The position numbers and the translations under genes are program-made. The notes under the pieces were generated by a model. The model was not told the origin of the DNA. It saw only the letters and a list, made by a program, of their open reading frames with translations, and ran no database searches. From NCBI RefSeq assembly GCF_000315625.1, contig NW_005434609.1, positions 71,963-135,962 of the forward strand: a stretch of DNA of 64,000 nucleotides, written 5' to 3'. The stretch is from Guillardia theta CCMP2712 (taxonomy: Eukaryota > Cryptophyceae > Pyrenomonadales > Geminigeraceae). This document shows, piece after piece, positions 11,153 to 23,400 of the stretch. Within the stretch, counting starts at the first letter, position 1. Every line of letters begins with the position of its first letter.

Positions 11153-11281
11153 TACTGCATTCGCTCCTACCTCGTTTATGCACTTGAGACATTTGATTGT
11201 TTGAGTTGGTTTACATCCCCTTGGAAACAAAGACGAGTCCTTTCCCATCTAGTTGCTCCTCTCCCCTCCTCTCCTCCGCTG

Positions 11282-12205
11282 CTATGCAATCATCGAACAA
11301 GCGCACATGTCGATGCCGTTAGGGTCAGCATTGCTCACGACCTTCTCTTCAACGCATTTCATGTACTTCTCGTAGAACGCTTTCTTGTCTGCGTGACACT
11401 CTAGGTATGTGCAAACTCCGTTCCTCTTCGACAGCTTGATCACTGTCATCAGTAACGAAGATCCTACCCCCTTGCCCTGCGCGTCTGGATGCGCCCCTAG
11501 CATGTACACGTACCAATGTCTCCCTGCCGCATGTGTACGATGCATCCTCTCCATCATGCGCTGAGCACGCAGCGCTCTTTCCTTGGCAAACTTCCCGTAC
11601 CTCTTGGTGTTCCGCTCTAGCGGAGGACCTCTTGCCTTCCACCCCAAGTTCATCATGCGCAGCACAGTTAGCACGTTGCCATTCTTGACCGTCCCAGGAG
11701 GCATTATGAGGGCGACGCCCAGCAATTTGCCGCTGTCAGCATCTCTATACCCGAGCACGCACCCGTAGTCGAAGCAACAGTTCGTACACCATGTTGCGTA
11801 CCATCGCGTTCCTTGCACAAACCTCTCACACTCTTGCGGTTTCCCCGTCACATTTTCGGGACCAAAGATCCAGCGGACTTTCCCTTCTCCCGGCGATCGA
11901 TCAGTCCCAACAAACGCTGCAGTGCAGACCTCTATCACTTCTTGGTAATCGTTCTGAGACAAGAAAGAGATGTGCGTGTCCACACTATCCAGCTCCTTGA
12001 GCGTCTTGTTCCATTGCTCAGCACAGCCTTTCTTTCTAGCGCCAAACATCCTGATCAGCATGTCAGAGCACTGAAGCTCAAAGTTGCAAGACGGTCCTTG
12101 AGCTGATTCTCCCTCTAGCTCCATCCCTGACCTTCCTCTCCCTCTCTTGTCCTCCTCTTCTCCTGCCTGCTCCCCCCTCCTCCGCCATGTCATGCCATGC
12201 CCCAA
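11282..12205 (-). CDS. GNAT-family N-acetyltransferase
   Basis: Intronless frame of 307 residues. The acetyl-CoA site is clear near the C-terminal third: YVYMLGAHPDAQGKGVGSSL contains the Q-x-x-G-x-G pyrophosphate loop, followed by YLECHADKKAFYEKY, typical of motif B. The N-terminal 30 residues are Arg/Gly/Glu-rich and may start farther in. Substrate cannot be read from the sequence. The gene ends 130 bases from the convergent CFAP53 stop and shares a roughly 990-base upstream region with the divergent exportin gene. Confidence 0.8.
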   Translation of the reverse strand: MGHGMTWRRRGEQAGEEEDKRGRGRSGMELEGESAQGPSCNFELQCSDMLIRMFGARKKGCAEQWNKTLKELDSVDTHISFLSQNDYQEVIEVCTAAFVGTDRSPGEGKVRWIFGPENVTGKPQECERFVQGTRWYATWCTNCCFDYGCVLGYRDADSGKLLGVALIMPPGTVKNGNVLTVLRMMNLGWKARGPPLERNTKRYGKFAKERALRAQRMMERMHRTHAAGRHWYVYMLGAHPDAQGKGVGSSLLMTVIKLSKRNGVCTYLECHADKKAFYEKYMKCVEEKVVSNADPNGIDMCACSMIA

Positions 12206-13196
12206 TCCTTCGCTTCCCTGTTTCGCTCTATCGACATGAATTCAGACCCTTCGGAAGGGACGCTTTACGGCAATGTGCATAACCGAACCTCACAGCTAGC
12301 AAAAGGACAGAGATTGTAGTTTACCCGTTTTCACCCTTCAAAATTGCTGCCCTCCACCGCATGGATCCGACCATGTGCGCCATGTCGCCCTGCTCCTACT
12401 TTCCCCGCCAGCCCCCGCCAGCCCCCGCCCTCCTCTCTCCTCCTCTCTCCTCCTCCTCTCCTCCTCGTTCTCTTCTCTCTCCCTCTCCTCCCTCCCTCTT
12501 GTCCCTCTCCCCTCTCCCGCCCTCTTGTTCCCTGCCCCCCTTTTCTATTCGTTCCCATTTTTCGAGGTTACCCCGATTTTTCCTTCACAGACCCTCTCCG
12601 CTTCTTTCCCTGTCTCCTGCTGCCTGTTCTCTTCACTGAATACCATCATGAACATTGATTCTCCCTTCAGCAACAAAATGTCCTCGATGAGTCTCCCTCC
12701 TTCTCCCGCATGCTCTTGATCGTGTGGAGCCTGTATCTCAGGCTTAATGACGACCTGGTCATGTAATGCCGGACGGATGGCGCGGCTCTGCTGTCTCTAA
12801 TGGTTTGTGTGCCAACGTCAGGCGCTCTCCACTCCCCTTGAACTCTTGTGGCTAGGATTCGTGCCCTCCCAGAATGTTGTAACTCAAGATCCCTTTTCTG
12901 TATCTTTGTCTTCCTGCATGATGAAACATGGATTGAGCGTCGATTCTGAACCTCACACACCCCTTAAACGATAGTATCTGTCTTTCTCAATCCGATAGCA
13001 TCAAGGATTTTTGAATATCACGCATGACTGAGCTCTTGGTTTTGTACTCCAGGTGCCTGGTGGTAATGTCCTTGCATTAGATGCAGGGCATCATACACGA
13101 CATGCATGAGGTCGTAGAGCAGGGAGCGCGATCCTGATCCTAGTGGTCTTATGGGATCCGAACAAGGCCTCCTTTGGCTCGCCCTTACTTAGAACG
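12206..13196. promoter_or_regulatory. Shared upstream region of the GNAT and exportin genes
   Basis: Between divergent starts lies a pyrimidine-rich block (12400-12640, TCTCCTCCTC runs) followed by mixed sequence. Several overlapping frames in the CT tract are low-complexity artefacts. No TATA box stands out. Confidence 0.35.
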
Positions 13197-16100
13197 ATGA
13201 AGTTCAGCCTGTCCGCCGTGCTGATTTTGCTACAATTCTCGGCTCTCCGTTGCAACACGCATCAGGTCAAACCTGCACTCTGTCAGCAGCCTCGCACCTC
13301 GACCGGTGACCTGGTGCGGTCGCCTCTGAGGTTGAGAGGAGGGAGTCAGAATGGCGATGTGGGAGTCGGGGAGATCAAATTTCAGAACATCTTGCTGGCC
13401 TTGGAAGTGCTCCACAACCCTTCAGAGACAAAGGAGCGGAGGGACGAGGCCCTTTCCCTCTGCCAAGGGGTGAAGGAGCGGAACTCGGAGTGCAGACTTT
13501 ATGCTGAGAAGCTGATGCTCTTCACTTTGCCCGATCCCGTCCGGCACTTTGGTCTACAGCTCTACGAGCACTTGGTCACAGTGCGCTGGAAACAACTGCC
13601 TGCCACGATGCGAGAAGAACTGAAAGTCAACGTAATGACCCTCCTGTACAATGGGACAAAGAGCATCCAGGAAGAATCGAACTACATCAAGGGCAAGATC
13701 GTGCAGGTTGTGGTGAAGATCGCGCTGCAAGAGTGGCCGCGCAGTTGGCCGAATCTGCTGTCTGACCTCCACTTGCTCGCTGGTGTCGGGGAGACGCAAT
13801 GCGAGCTGGCGGTTATGGTGTGGCGAGCGCTACCTGAGGAGTTCATGCTGTCTCCGCTGTCGATCGTGGAACGCAATCAAATGATTCAAACATGGCGGGG
13901 GGACTTGGAGAGAGTTGTCTCGTCCCTTCGGCAACTCTTGATTTCAACCTTCACGAGAAGGAGCCTGGTAAGAGAGGAGCGGTGAAGGTGGACTGGGCGC
14001 TGAACCTGATCTGCAAAGGACGCTCAGACAATCAGGATGGTGCAGGAGATCGTCCGTTGCATTGAGGTTCAAGTCGGTTTCACGACCTTGCAGATGCTGG
14101 CTGAAAAGGAATTCGACTCGCTCCTCCTCCCTCTGCTCGACAACCGCTTCCTACGTGACAGGTAACATAGGCCATGACTGCGACGTGACGATGAGAGTAA
14201 GTGACGTCAATTCTGTAGTGTGTTGGACGTTGTATCCGCTCTGATCAACAAGAACAACCGAGGAATCTACTATGACAGTCCGGAGCAAGTCTTCTTGTGG
14301 AGCATCATGTGACCCTTTGCTTGTCCCCGTCGCTCGGGCTCATCAGCGGCTGACGCAGGAGGGGGATGATGCGGTCTTGCCACTTTGCGATGCAGGCCAG
14401 CAGCGAAGCCGAACCGAAAATGGACGACTATGAGTTTCTGAAGCACATAGCGCAGGTTTCGACCTCTCCCCTCTCCCCTCCACCTCTTGACATGAAGGTC
14501 CTCCTGCCAGATTTTCTGCGAATTTGGTGTGAACTTCTGGCCGGTGAATATCGTCTTGACCTCATACGGAGGGAGAGTCTGACATATGGTGGCGGCAGCT
14601 GCTGGAGCGGAAGGAGGCAGAGTTCGAGCAGTTCACCAGCGTCATTCTCACCCTCTCGCACGTGAAGAGCCTCAACGTCCTGTCCTTGACACTGTCGTAC
14701 TGGGGAGCATTCATCGAGAGGAAGAGGAGCGGGGAGAACGCGACGAGCTTGTCCAACAAGGATGAAATGCTGCTGTTCTCCTTCGGCAAGGTAGATGTGC
14801 CCGTGAAGTTGAAGATGCTGATGATGGTGTAGATCCTTGAGATCACCGTCGACAACGCGTTTGGGAGTAATGGAATGAGCAAGCTGGACGAGCAGGACTT
14901 TGTCGAGGAGGATGAGTTTGTGCAGGTACGAGAAGAAAACCTTTCCTCCCCTCCCCTCTCCTCTCCTCTCCAGAACCTCTTTCTCCTTTCCACAGATCTC
15001 CTCTCCTCACCTCTGATCTCAGCTCCCTTCCTCGCTTCCTTCTAGTCACTTCTTACAGGCATGGTTCAACCTTCGATCACGCATCCTCGACTTCGTGCGC
15101 AAGATGTCGATCCTCTATCCGAGCCAGCTCTTCCTCTTCACCTCGGAGAACTGGAAGCGGACACTGAGCTTGAGATCAAGCATGCAACAACCAGGTGACA
15201 ACCTTCATGACGGAGAGCGTCTGACGGATGCTCGTCAGTGGCCTCCCTAGACGGCAAGGCAGATGCATGGTACCGCCTGCTGGAGAAGGTAGTCGAGTCG
15301 CTCCCTCAAGATGCGTTGGCGGCAGGTGGAGCAGAAGAGAGGGAGGAGAGACTGGTGCGGCTGAGACGAGGAGCAGACAGCAGTTGCTACAAAATGTGCG
15401 CGGAGCTGGTGGAAAGTTTGACCGACGTCATCCCACACGCCATAGAGGCCGTTGTGAGTAGAAGATGGTCAGGTTTGCTACAGCAGGCAAGTGACTTCCT
15501 CGCAGACTTGCTCCATCCTCCGGGTCCTCGGCATCTTCCAACAGGTTTGACTTGCAACAACTGCCGTTTCCCTGACCCCGATGCCCTCGTAGCTGTATAT
15601 CAATGCTCCGGAATCCGTTATCGTCCACGTCACCAAGAAGGCCAGTGGAGGAGGAAAGGAAAACTGTGAGAAGTCATTACAAGCGCAGGTCTTGCAGCTG
15701 CTGGCGCTACCGGGCTACGTCGACAATCATTTTGTATGTCATTTAGGTTGCTCATTCACTCGTTGATGTTGTCACGTGCAGATAAAATCCATCACGCTCA
15801 CAAGTCCAGAAGTCAACTCAGATCAGAACATACAACGAACTGCCCTAGCAGTGCTTGTTAAGATTGGTACTTTTGGTTTCTTGCTCTGGGAGTGCAATAA
15901 CAACATTCTCGTTTTTCTTCTCCTCAAGGCACTCATTGTGCATCTAAGGTAACGAGTCTGTTCATGACGCTGTTTCCTGAAACTTGATTTCCCCAGCTCA
16001 CTCCACACCTGCAAAGTCTGATTGAAGCAGTTCAAGGCCTGGCAGAACAAATAGAGTCAGAAGGACAGGTGACATCGATGCCTTTCAAACTTTTCTGCCT

Positions 16101-18755
16101 GTCTGTGATGAATCATCAACAGGGACATCTGATTGAGTTCTTGCTTCTCGTCACTACTCAACTTGACTCGCCGTATGAAAAGTCAACCATCATGGGTCTG
16201 TTTCACATTTCATCACATTACACCACATCATATCACATGACACCACATTTCATCACATCACATCACATCGTTCAGTGTTTCGTGATCACTCTTTCTTCTC
16301 CACCTCCATTCCTCTCCTTTCCACTTATCTCTTCTTCTTCGTCTCTGCCTCACATCTGAGCACTTTCGCAGGACACCTTCTGGGCCCTCTCGTCCAAGAG
16401 TGGGAAACCCTCACTAGTTTACAGGTATACTGTTGGTTATTCCAGCAGCTTCGCACCCTCAATGACTTTCCCCGCAGGATTATTCCCAAAACTTCCTCTC
16501 GTTGTGCTTCGAGGCTGAGGCAACTACACTGACCGAACTCGTTGGACGTGTCTCATTACCCCCTGCAGGTATCAGAACAGTGCGCAAGACCCAAATATAT
16601 CGAGGAGGAGAAGAGAAGATTGAGGGTATTGCACGCCTGTCCTGTCCTGTCCTGCCCTGCCCTGCCCTGCTCTGCCCTGCCCTGCCCTGCCCTGCCCTGC
16701 CCTGCCCTGTCCTTTCATCTCATCTCGCTGCAGATTCATGCGATACTGCACACCTTCAACCTCATCCTCAGACGATTGGTAGAGAGCGAAGGGCACTTCG
16801 CCTATCGAGCAGAGGAGGCAGCCAAGTCTGCAAACATCGAAGAGAAGGAGACTCTCCTGATGACAAGGCTCATGTCCCCTTACATCTGGCGCTTGCTCCC
16901 GAACCTCATGCTCGCCATACAAGGTCCCTCATAGTTGCTGACTGCCTGTCTTTGCCGCTCTTTTCCCTTTTCGCTCACTCCTCTCCTTCCCTCCCTCCCT
17001 CCCTCCCTCCCTCCCTCCCTCCCTCCCTCCCTCCCTCCCTCCCTCCTCTCGTTCTCAATTAATCTCCAGGCCTCCACAATTTGTGGGCACCGGAGCTGAG
17101 GAGCAAGGTGCTGAGCATGTGGAAGGGAATCTACTTCCCCCTCGAGCTCCTCGTGTCTGTCGATCCCAACTACAAGAATCGAGAGAGCCATTGCGGCACG
17201 ACCGTCGTAAGCTACGTGAGAGTCTCCTAGCAGCTTCTCCTGCTCAATGACGTCATCACCTGCAGCTGTGTGGGTGGATCAGGATGCAGAGGGACTTGCT
17301 GTACGAGATTCTGATGAATATCCTCTACCTCGGCGCTGTGACTGGAATCCACGAGCACCTTGCTGGCGACGTCAGCATCTTGCAGCAAGTGAGTGTTCTT
17401 GCCTTGCTGCAAAACGTCAGCAGCCGTTGACTTTTGATCCGATCTCAAGGCATTTCACAACTCAATCAACATAGAGAACCGACACATAAGGTCTCTGGTG
17501 AGATCCGTCCTGTTGCCCATCCTCAAGAGCTGCAATTCGAGGTACCTCGAAAGGATCTTGGTAAATCTCTTGTATCGGAGGGTTTCAACTGAAGTTTGTG
17601 AACTCACATCAGAGTCCCATCCTCCCTCCTCTACTCAACCATTTCCTGCATCGTCTCAGCACGGCAAGTCCCGTGGTTTGACGTCAAGGGCATGAGTTGA
17701 CGGCTGTTCGCAGGGTTACGAGGCAATCGTCTACGAGAAACCAGCAGAACAGTTCATGGATGATGACGTTGTGATGCGGGTCTTCGGAGAAGAGATGATT
17801 TACGTCGTTCGAGAAAACTCGCTACGGCATCTACACCGAGACATCTGCGACTTGGCGTTGACGATCTGCAACATGGCCATGCAAAGTGCGATGCTCGAGA
17901 CAGGAGGAGGAGTGGAAAGCTCCAGCTCCAGCGTCCCAGCAGCAGAAGTTGTCTTGCGGATGCATGGCGCCATGGCGGTACTGCTGAACATCCTGTCGAA
18001 TAGTCTGGTATGCCAACGTGGTCAGTCAGGATGTGCCGCAAAACTGATCACGAGGGAGTAGGTGTGGGAAGACAGTATGGCAGGTCTGAAAGCCATCGAA
18101 GCTCTTCAGAGGATGATGCCGAAGCTCAGCGACAATGCCAAGTGCTTCTGATCGATCCCACAGCCTCTGAGACTGCTAACGGCCTTGTCGCTTCAGGTAC
18201 CGCGACTTCTACGTGAAACAGTGTCTTCAACAGGCGCTGCACTGCCTGAAGAAGTACACGTGCCGTAGAGCGCAGGAGAAAGGAGGCATCACGTTGATAG
18301 AGGGGAAAGATGACGGAAACACGTTGGGCCCGCTGCTCGCACTGATCACCGACATTTATGTCAGTTCTTCGGGGAATCCAGCAGTACATGAGGTGATCCA
18401 AACAAGCGCGTGAACATCACTGAACCCACAACCTTGCGCAGCCCTTCATGGTTGAGCTTGGGATGAATAGCGCGGATGTGATACTGTTCGATGTGTGCCG
18501 TTTCCCTATGACAGTCCTCGACAGGTTCAGGAGCTTCACTTTCTGGTCTGTGAACAAGTGAGAAGTTTTTTTCTGTCATTTTGATTTGTGACTCACGAAT
18601 GTTCAGGCGAGGAACGAGAAGCAGAAACGACTGCAGATGCGCGGTGAGCCAGCCTCCTGTCGGTGATGCTTCTCGCCCCTGACTTCACCTCCGACGCAGC
18701 CAAACTCCTCAAGTACATCGAGCAGAATCTCCCGAAATTCAGATCCACGAGATGA
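13197..18755 (+). CDS. XPO5: Exportin-5 (HASTY-type karyopherin) with an unusual N-terminal leader
   Basis: Multi-exon gene ending ARNEKQKRLQ/AKLLKYIEQNLPKFRSTR at 18755. Exon 1 matches the exportin-5 HEAT-repeat start: LLALEVLHNPSETKERRDEA, RHFGLQLYEHLVTVRW, then EWPRSWPNLLSDLHLLAGVG. Later exons keep the family pattern, for example SYWGAFIERKR and LHNLWAPELRSK. Exportin-5 is a RanGTP-dependent carrier that moves pre-miRNA, tRNA or other structured RNA out of the nucleus. The first in-frame ATG (13197) gives MKFSLSAVLILLQFSALRC, which reads as a signal peptide, then LRLRGG at residues 44-49, before the karyopherin fold. That is unexpected for a nuclear carrier; the true start may be elsewhere or the leader may be real. 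Introns contain CCCT and CCTGC repeats. Confidence 0.8.
16636..16712 (+). repeat. (CCTGC)n pentanucleotide tract in an exportin intron
   Basis: About 15 copies of CCTGC/CCTGT in a row. The tract lies between exons of the exportin-5 gene. Confidence 0.85.
16986..17044 (+). repeat. (CCCT)n tract in an exportin intron
   Basis: Nearly perfect CCCT tetranucleotide repeat of about 59 bases, just upstream of the exon reading LHNLWAPEL. It may serve as an extended polypyrimidine tract for that acceptor site. Confidence 0.85.
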
Positions 18756-19260
18756 TTGTGTGTCGAGGCCGACTGTATCCTCCTCCCTTCCTCCTCACCC
18801 TCCCTTCTCTCGACTCACTCTCTCACTCCCTCATCTCCCCTCTCCTCTGCTCTTCCTCCCTCCCTCCCTCCCTCCCTCCCTCCCTCCTTCCCTCCCTTCC
18901 TCCCTCCTGCTTGTACTTGTCAATCCTTGTCAAATTCTCCTACCCCACCCACCCCTTCATTCATCACTCATATAAAACCCACCCCTCAAATGTCTTTGTG
19001 AGATAAAACTCCGAAAATACCCCTGCACTTACACCTGCACATTCCCTACCCCACATGTTATTATTACCACCGGTACCATTATAGGTTGAAATCAAGGAAA
19101 ATACGGGTTGGCTTGACAACCCCACCCCTATTTTTAATGACCCCACCCCCACGGAAGTATAAAGTACCCACCATACCTTTCGGGATCCAGTGAATCCAAC
19201 TGACCATGTAGGTCTACATAGGACGAGGATTTACTAATTGAAGCCCTAATACAAAATGAG
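18756..19260 (+). promoter_or_regulatory. CCCT repeat and TACCCC array downstream of exportin
   Basis: A CCCT microsatellite at 18853-18905 is followed at 18935-19200 by TACCCCACCCACCCC, ACCCACCCCT and CCCTACCCCAC words. They lie C-rich on the plus strand, the coding strand of the next gene at 19728. This matches the orientation rule seen elsewhere. Function inferred. Confidence 0.4.
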
Positions 19261-19727
19261 AAAGTATCCTACTCCTGGGGTCAAGATTTGGACTTGTGAG
19301 CTAGAAGGTGGGGGGGGGAACGGGGGGGTGAGGAACAGAATTGGACGAAAAATGGGAGCGCAAGGATCCGTGTGCTGTGGGCCACCGGAGTTGAAGGAGG
19401 AGAGGAGGAGAGGAGGAGAGGAGAGGCAAGAGGCAGGATGGACTGATGTGCTCGAGACGAAGAGGCAAGTGGGAAGAGGAACTACTGTGAGGACTGGAGC
19501 CAGCATTCCTGTCTCGCTGGCTCCTTCGAGGAGGAGGTCAAATCTGAGGTCAGACAAGAACTTCTTCTTGATTTTCGTTTCCTTGCTTCCCTTCCTTCCT
19601 ATCATCCCTTTCTCCTCCTTGTCTTTCTTCTCCTTGCTTTTCTGCTTCCCCTTGCTCCGATTCTTCTGCATGTCTACATTTGCGGCCTCTTTGCTGACAT
19701 ATTGCTAGATATCCGCGTTTGACTGCG
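19261..19727. other. Upstream region of the 19728 gene
   Basis: A G-rich then CT-rich stretch. A 150-codon plus frame spans it but is compositionally skewed and begins inside the C-rich array, so I do not call it a gene. Confidence 0.35.
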
Positions 19728-20472
19728 ATGGAGGCTACCAATGACTCGCGATTTCATGCCATTGAGGCCAGCAACAATCCTCCGTCAAGGAAAATGTCGA
19801 CAGGGAGCGATACGAGTCAAATGTCAATCCAGTCTTCCAGGTCTTCGTCGTCGCTCCTCTTGACCCAGAGGAAGGCAGTCAATGACATGACTCCGGCTGA
19901 GCACGCGTTCACCATCTTGCATCAAGTCCAAGTGCAACATGGCATCGAGTCGTTCGCCAAGGTCCATGAGGTGACGATGCTGCTGTCGGTAGAGGTGTGA
20001 AGGTAGCTGATCGAAGCTTTCTTGCAGTCTCCGAGTGCGATTGTTGAAAACAAAGAGTATGCAAAAGTTCGATTCGAGGACAACAGATAGGACTTGGAGG
20101 AGTGCTGCTGTTTATACTGAGCATCTCATCTCAGACTGCGGTCTGTTTGTATCTCTTGCCTGCTCCTCTTCCTCGCTGCCTCTTTCAAACATGTCAACCA
20201 GCTCTGATTCACTTAAAACTTGTTCATTATCTGCTGCTAGAGTTCCACACAAAATATACAGATGAAACAAAAACTGAAGGAACGGAAAGAATACAACATG
20301 GCTAATATTACATCCGCTGTAAGCTGATCGTAGTCTTCTCGGCTACTGTCACTTCCTGCCTGTTCAGAGGGGAGAGCAGTGCAAGCTTTCGCCTCCTGTG
20401 CGTCAACCAGAACCGGACCTGCTGGAGGGTCAGCTGGGGAGGACAGGCGAGCAGCGACTCACGAAGCTCTTG
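19728..20472 (+). CDS. Uncharacterised Ser-rich small protein, exon structure uncertain
   Basis: The ATG at 19728 opens MEATNDSRFHAIEASNN, followed by a Ser-rich stretch and a more ordered AEHAFTILHQVQVQHGIES. A GT donor follows VHE near 19968, and an AG acceptor near 20027 leads to SPSAIVENKEYAK. A further exon around 20240-20320 may read MKQKLKERKEYNMANI, and a last one may run to about 20472 or beyond. I recognise no family. The 3' end appears to overlap the 3' end of the large minus-strand gene that stops at 20430. Confidence 0.35.
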
Positions 20473-23400
20473 ATGCGAGCAAGGAGAGCAGAGTCCTGCT
20501 TGAACTTCTGCCTGTGTGCCTTCGTGTCGTCGTCTCCCTGTGTCACCTTGCGGCCAAGTCAGCTGCTGGGCAAGGCGAGGGCAAGAAAACCATGTGGGGC
20601 AGCAGCCAGCTCCGCATGATTGATCCCGGCACAAGATGTCTTGACAGGTACTCCCTCGCAGACCTTCACGCCATCAGTGGCTCCTCGCCTCCTCCCTCCT
20701 CCCTCCTCCCTTCTCTGCCTCGTCCTTTCTCGTCCTCCCTGCTCTCGCTCATGCTCACCTCGCTCCGCTCGCGTAAAGTTTGGCCTGCATGGCATGGTCG
20801 AGGCGGAAGGTTGAGATGGGAATCTCAGGGGCCTGGACCCACAGCACTCTAGAGTCAGTCTTGTACTGTTCCTGTAGGAAACGATCAGAACATGGGAGGG
20901 AGGAAAGAGTGAATTGCCTTCTGCTGCCTCTGCAACGTGTAGAGGATAAGATCTCCCACCCTCACGCAGTAACTTTGTAGGGTACGAGGAGCAGCCTGAT
21001 GATAACGAAGAGGGAAAAAGTCAGGAAGGGGGGAGAAGAAGGAAAGGGGCGCAAGAGCGCAGAAGCAGGAGGAGGAGGAGGAGGAGGAGGAGCAGCAGCA
21101 GCAGCAGCAGGCACAATTAGCATGAGAGCAAAAGTTCCTTTACCTGCTGCGGATCTCGACCAGTCGCTATCCAGAACGCGAGGGTCTTCTGGTTCTCAAG
21201 GGTTGCTGACCTGCTCCTCGTGCTGTTGTCGTCCTCGTCGAAGCACCAGACAGGGCAGTTGTCGATCACCGCTCCATCCACCAGCCTGTCTCCCTCCTTC
21301 GTCCAGACCTGCCGACATCACGTCATCGCCTCCTTCCTCCGTTTGGCTGCCTCACAGCGTCGAAGAGGAAGGGAACGCTCATGGAGCACCTCGCTGCCAT
21401 GGCCACCTGAAGGGAGTCAGAGGGATGAAGTAGACGGAGGAGAGGAGATGGGAGGAGGAGATGGGAGGAGGAGATGGGAGGAGGAGATGGGAGGAGGAGA
21501 TGGGAGGAGGAGATGGGAGGAGGAGATGGGAGGAGGAGATGGGAGGAGGATATGGGAGGAGGAGATGGGAGGAGATGGGAGGAGGAGGAGGAGGAAGCCA
21601 CTGCACCTGATCGTTGGGAGTCCTGCTCGCAGAAAACTCGATCAGGTCGCCACTTCGCAGGGAAGTCGCAAAAATCTTGAGGAGTATTCCCTGCGAACGA
21701 ATGGCGAGGCATGAGCCCAACAACGACAACTCGACAGATAGCGATCAGATGAAGAGGAGGAGGAGGAGGAGGAGGAAGGAGTTTGAGGAGAGGATGAACG
21801 AGAGCAGCCCGTTATCGTTGACGATGAGAAAGGCTACGATAACAGGGGTAGGGGGAACGGTTTCCACAGCTCACAGTGTGGTCATAGAGCTGCTTGAAAG
21901 TAGCCCCGGACAAGCCCGTGTAGCGATGGATGATCTCATCTACCTAGAGAACTAGCCGTCAGCTTACATCCCTCGGACCTCCTTACCATGGCCTACTTTC
22001 TGCGCGAGAATCTCTCCATTGACAGCGCCGAAGTCGTTGAGCAAGCTGCAGGAGGTCGAGTCAGAGACTTCGGCAGGGCCTTCGCTGCTGACCGCGAAAG
22101 CGTCGAGGGCGTCTGAAGGATCGCAGTCGCTCGTTCAGTCTCGTCTGCGATATCTTCCCAGCACATCTGAATCAGCCAAGAGGCAATAAGTTCAAACTTC
22201 CATCCTACCGGTAAAATCGAAGGACAGTGCCGTCTCCTTCACGTCCTGCACGGAACAGCCGCAGGCGATCGCTACGGCCACCACACTGCCTCCTGACACT
22301 CCAGCAACTCTCTTGACCCATCGCAAGTCACTCCCCTTCTGACGAACCACCATGTCAGTCATGCCCTTGCTCCTGCTCCTGCTTGTCCTACAAAATCACC
22401 CTCCTCCTCCTCCTCCTCCTCCTCCTCCTCCTCCTCCTCCTCCTCCTCCTCCTCCTCCTCCTCCTCCTCCTCCTCCTCCTCCTGATGCTCCTTCATAAAC
22501 TCTCTACCTGATCTCCGAAGCAGTTGGCGATCACAGCAAGAGCAGGGGGGAAGGCCAAGACCTGCATACGAGTCAGGAGAGGAGAAGAAAGAGGGACGAG
22601 ACGGGGGACCTTGACGCCTCCTCCGCTGAAGACGAGGTTCTCCCACTGAGGAGTTGACATGCGATGTTTGCGCGAACGCCAGAGGTGGAAGGAGGAAGAG
22701 GAGGATTCTTCCTGCTCGTTGACAGCGAAGACGTTGACAGGAAGGAAGGAGGAAACAGGCTGGGGGATCCTTGAGACAATACAGGGAGCGCGGAAGGAGG
22801 GGACTGTTCTGCGGAGGAAGTCAAGGTAGGACCAGTCAACCGGTCGCTGAGGCGGGTCTTCGTCCTCCTCCCTGTTGGCTCGGTCGGTGAAGGAGAGGAG
22901 AGACGGAAAAGAGCCAACGACTTTGACCAGCCGTCTGACCATGTCCCAGTCCAGGCATGACGTCACCTGCTCCCTCCCGGCGGCCAGGTGCATCTGACTC
23001 TCCATGATGGTCACCCTCCGCTGCCTCTCCTTCTCCTCGTTCTGCCAGGTCTGGGAGGAGGTCAGCGCCTGCAGCCATTCGTCGCGCTCCTTCATGGTGT
23101 CGAAGAGCAGAAAGGACCTCCTGTCCTTCTCCATCACGATCTCGATGCTCTTCCCAGCTCTCTTCTTGTCACAGGGAGCGATCCTGACAACCTCAAGGTC
23201 CCACTCCTCCACAGGCTTCTTCCCGCTCGTGAACTCTCGCTCGCTGCCGTACCCAATCAGGTTGTTGTCCACCAGCGCCAGGTACCTCGACTCCCATATC
23301 TTCATCTTCTTGATGCCCCAAGTCGCCTGCCGCATCGCGAACCCGTACTTGGTGAACGGGTTGTGCTTCAGAGAGAGCAGCCTCTCTACTCTCGGGACGC

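Noticed and set aside
16572-17062. Cys/Pro-rich frames within the exportin gene
   Set aside because: They read through intronic CCTGC and CCCT repeats.
19256-19708. 150-codon plus-strand frame
   Set aside because: Strong compositional swings (Gly/Arg/Glu, then Phe/Leu/Pro), no ATG context support, and it overlaps the C-rich upstream array.
21323-21729. Minus-strand frames rich in SSHLLLPSPPPI
   Set aside because: They are translations of the 13-base minisatellite, which keeps all frames open; flanking patatin exons skip it.
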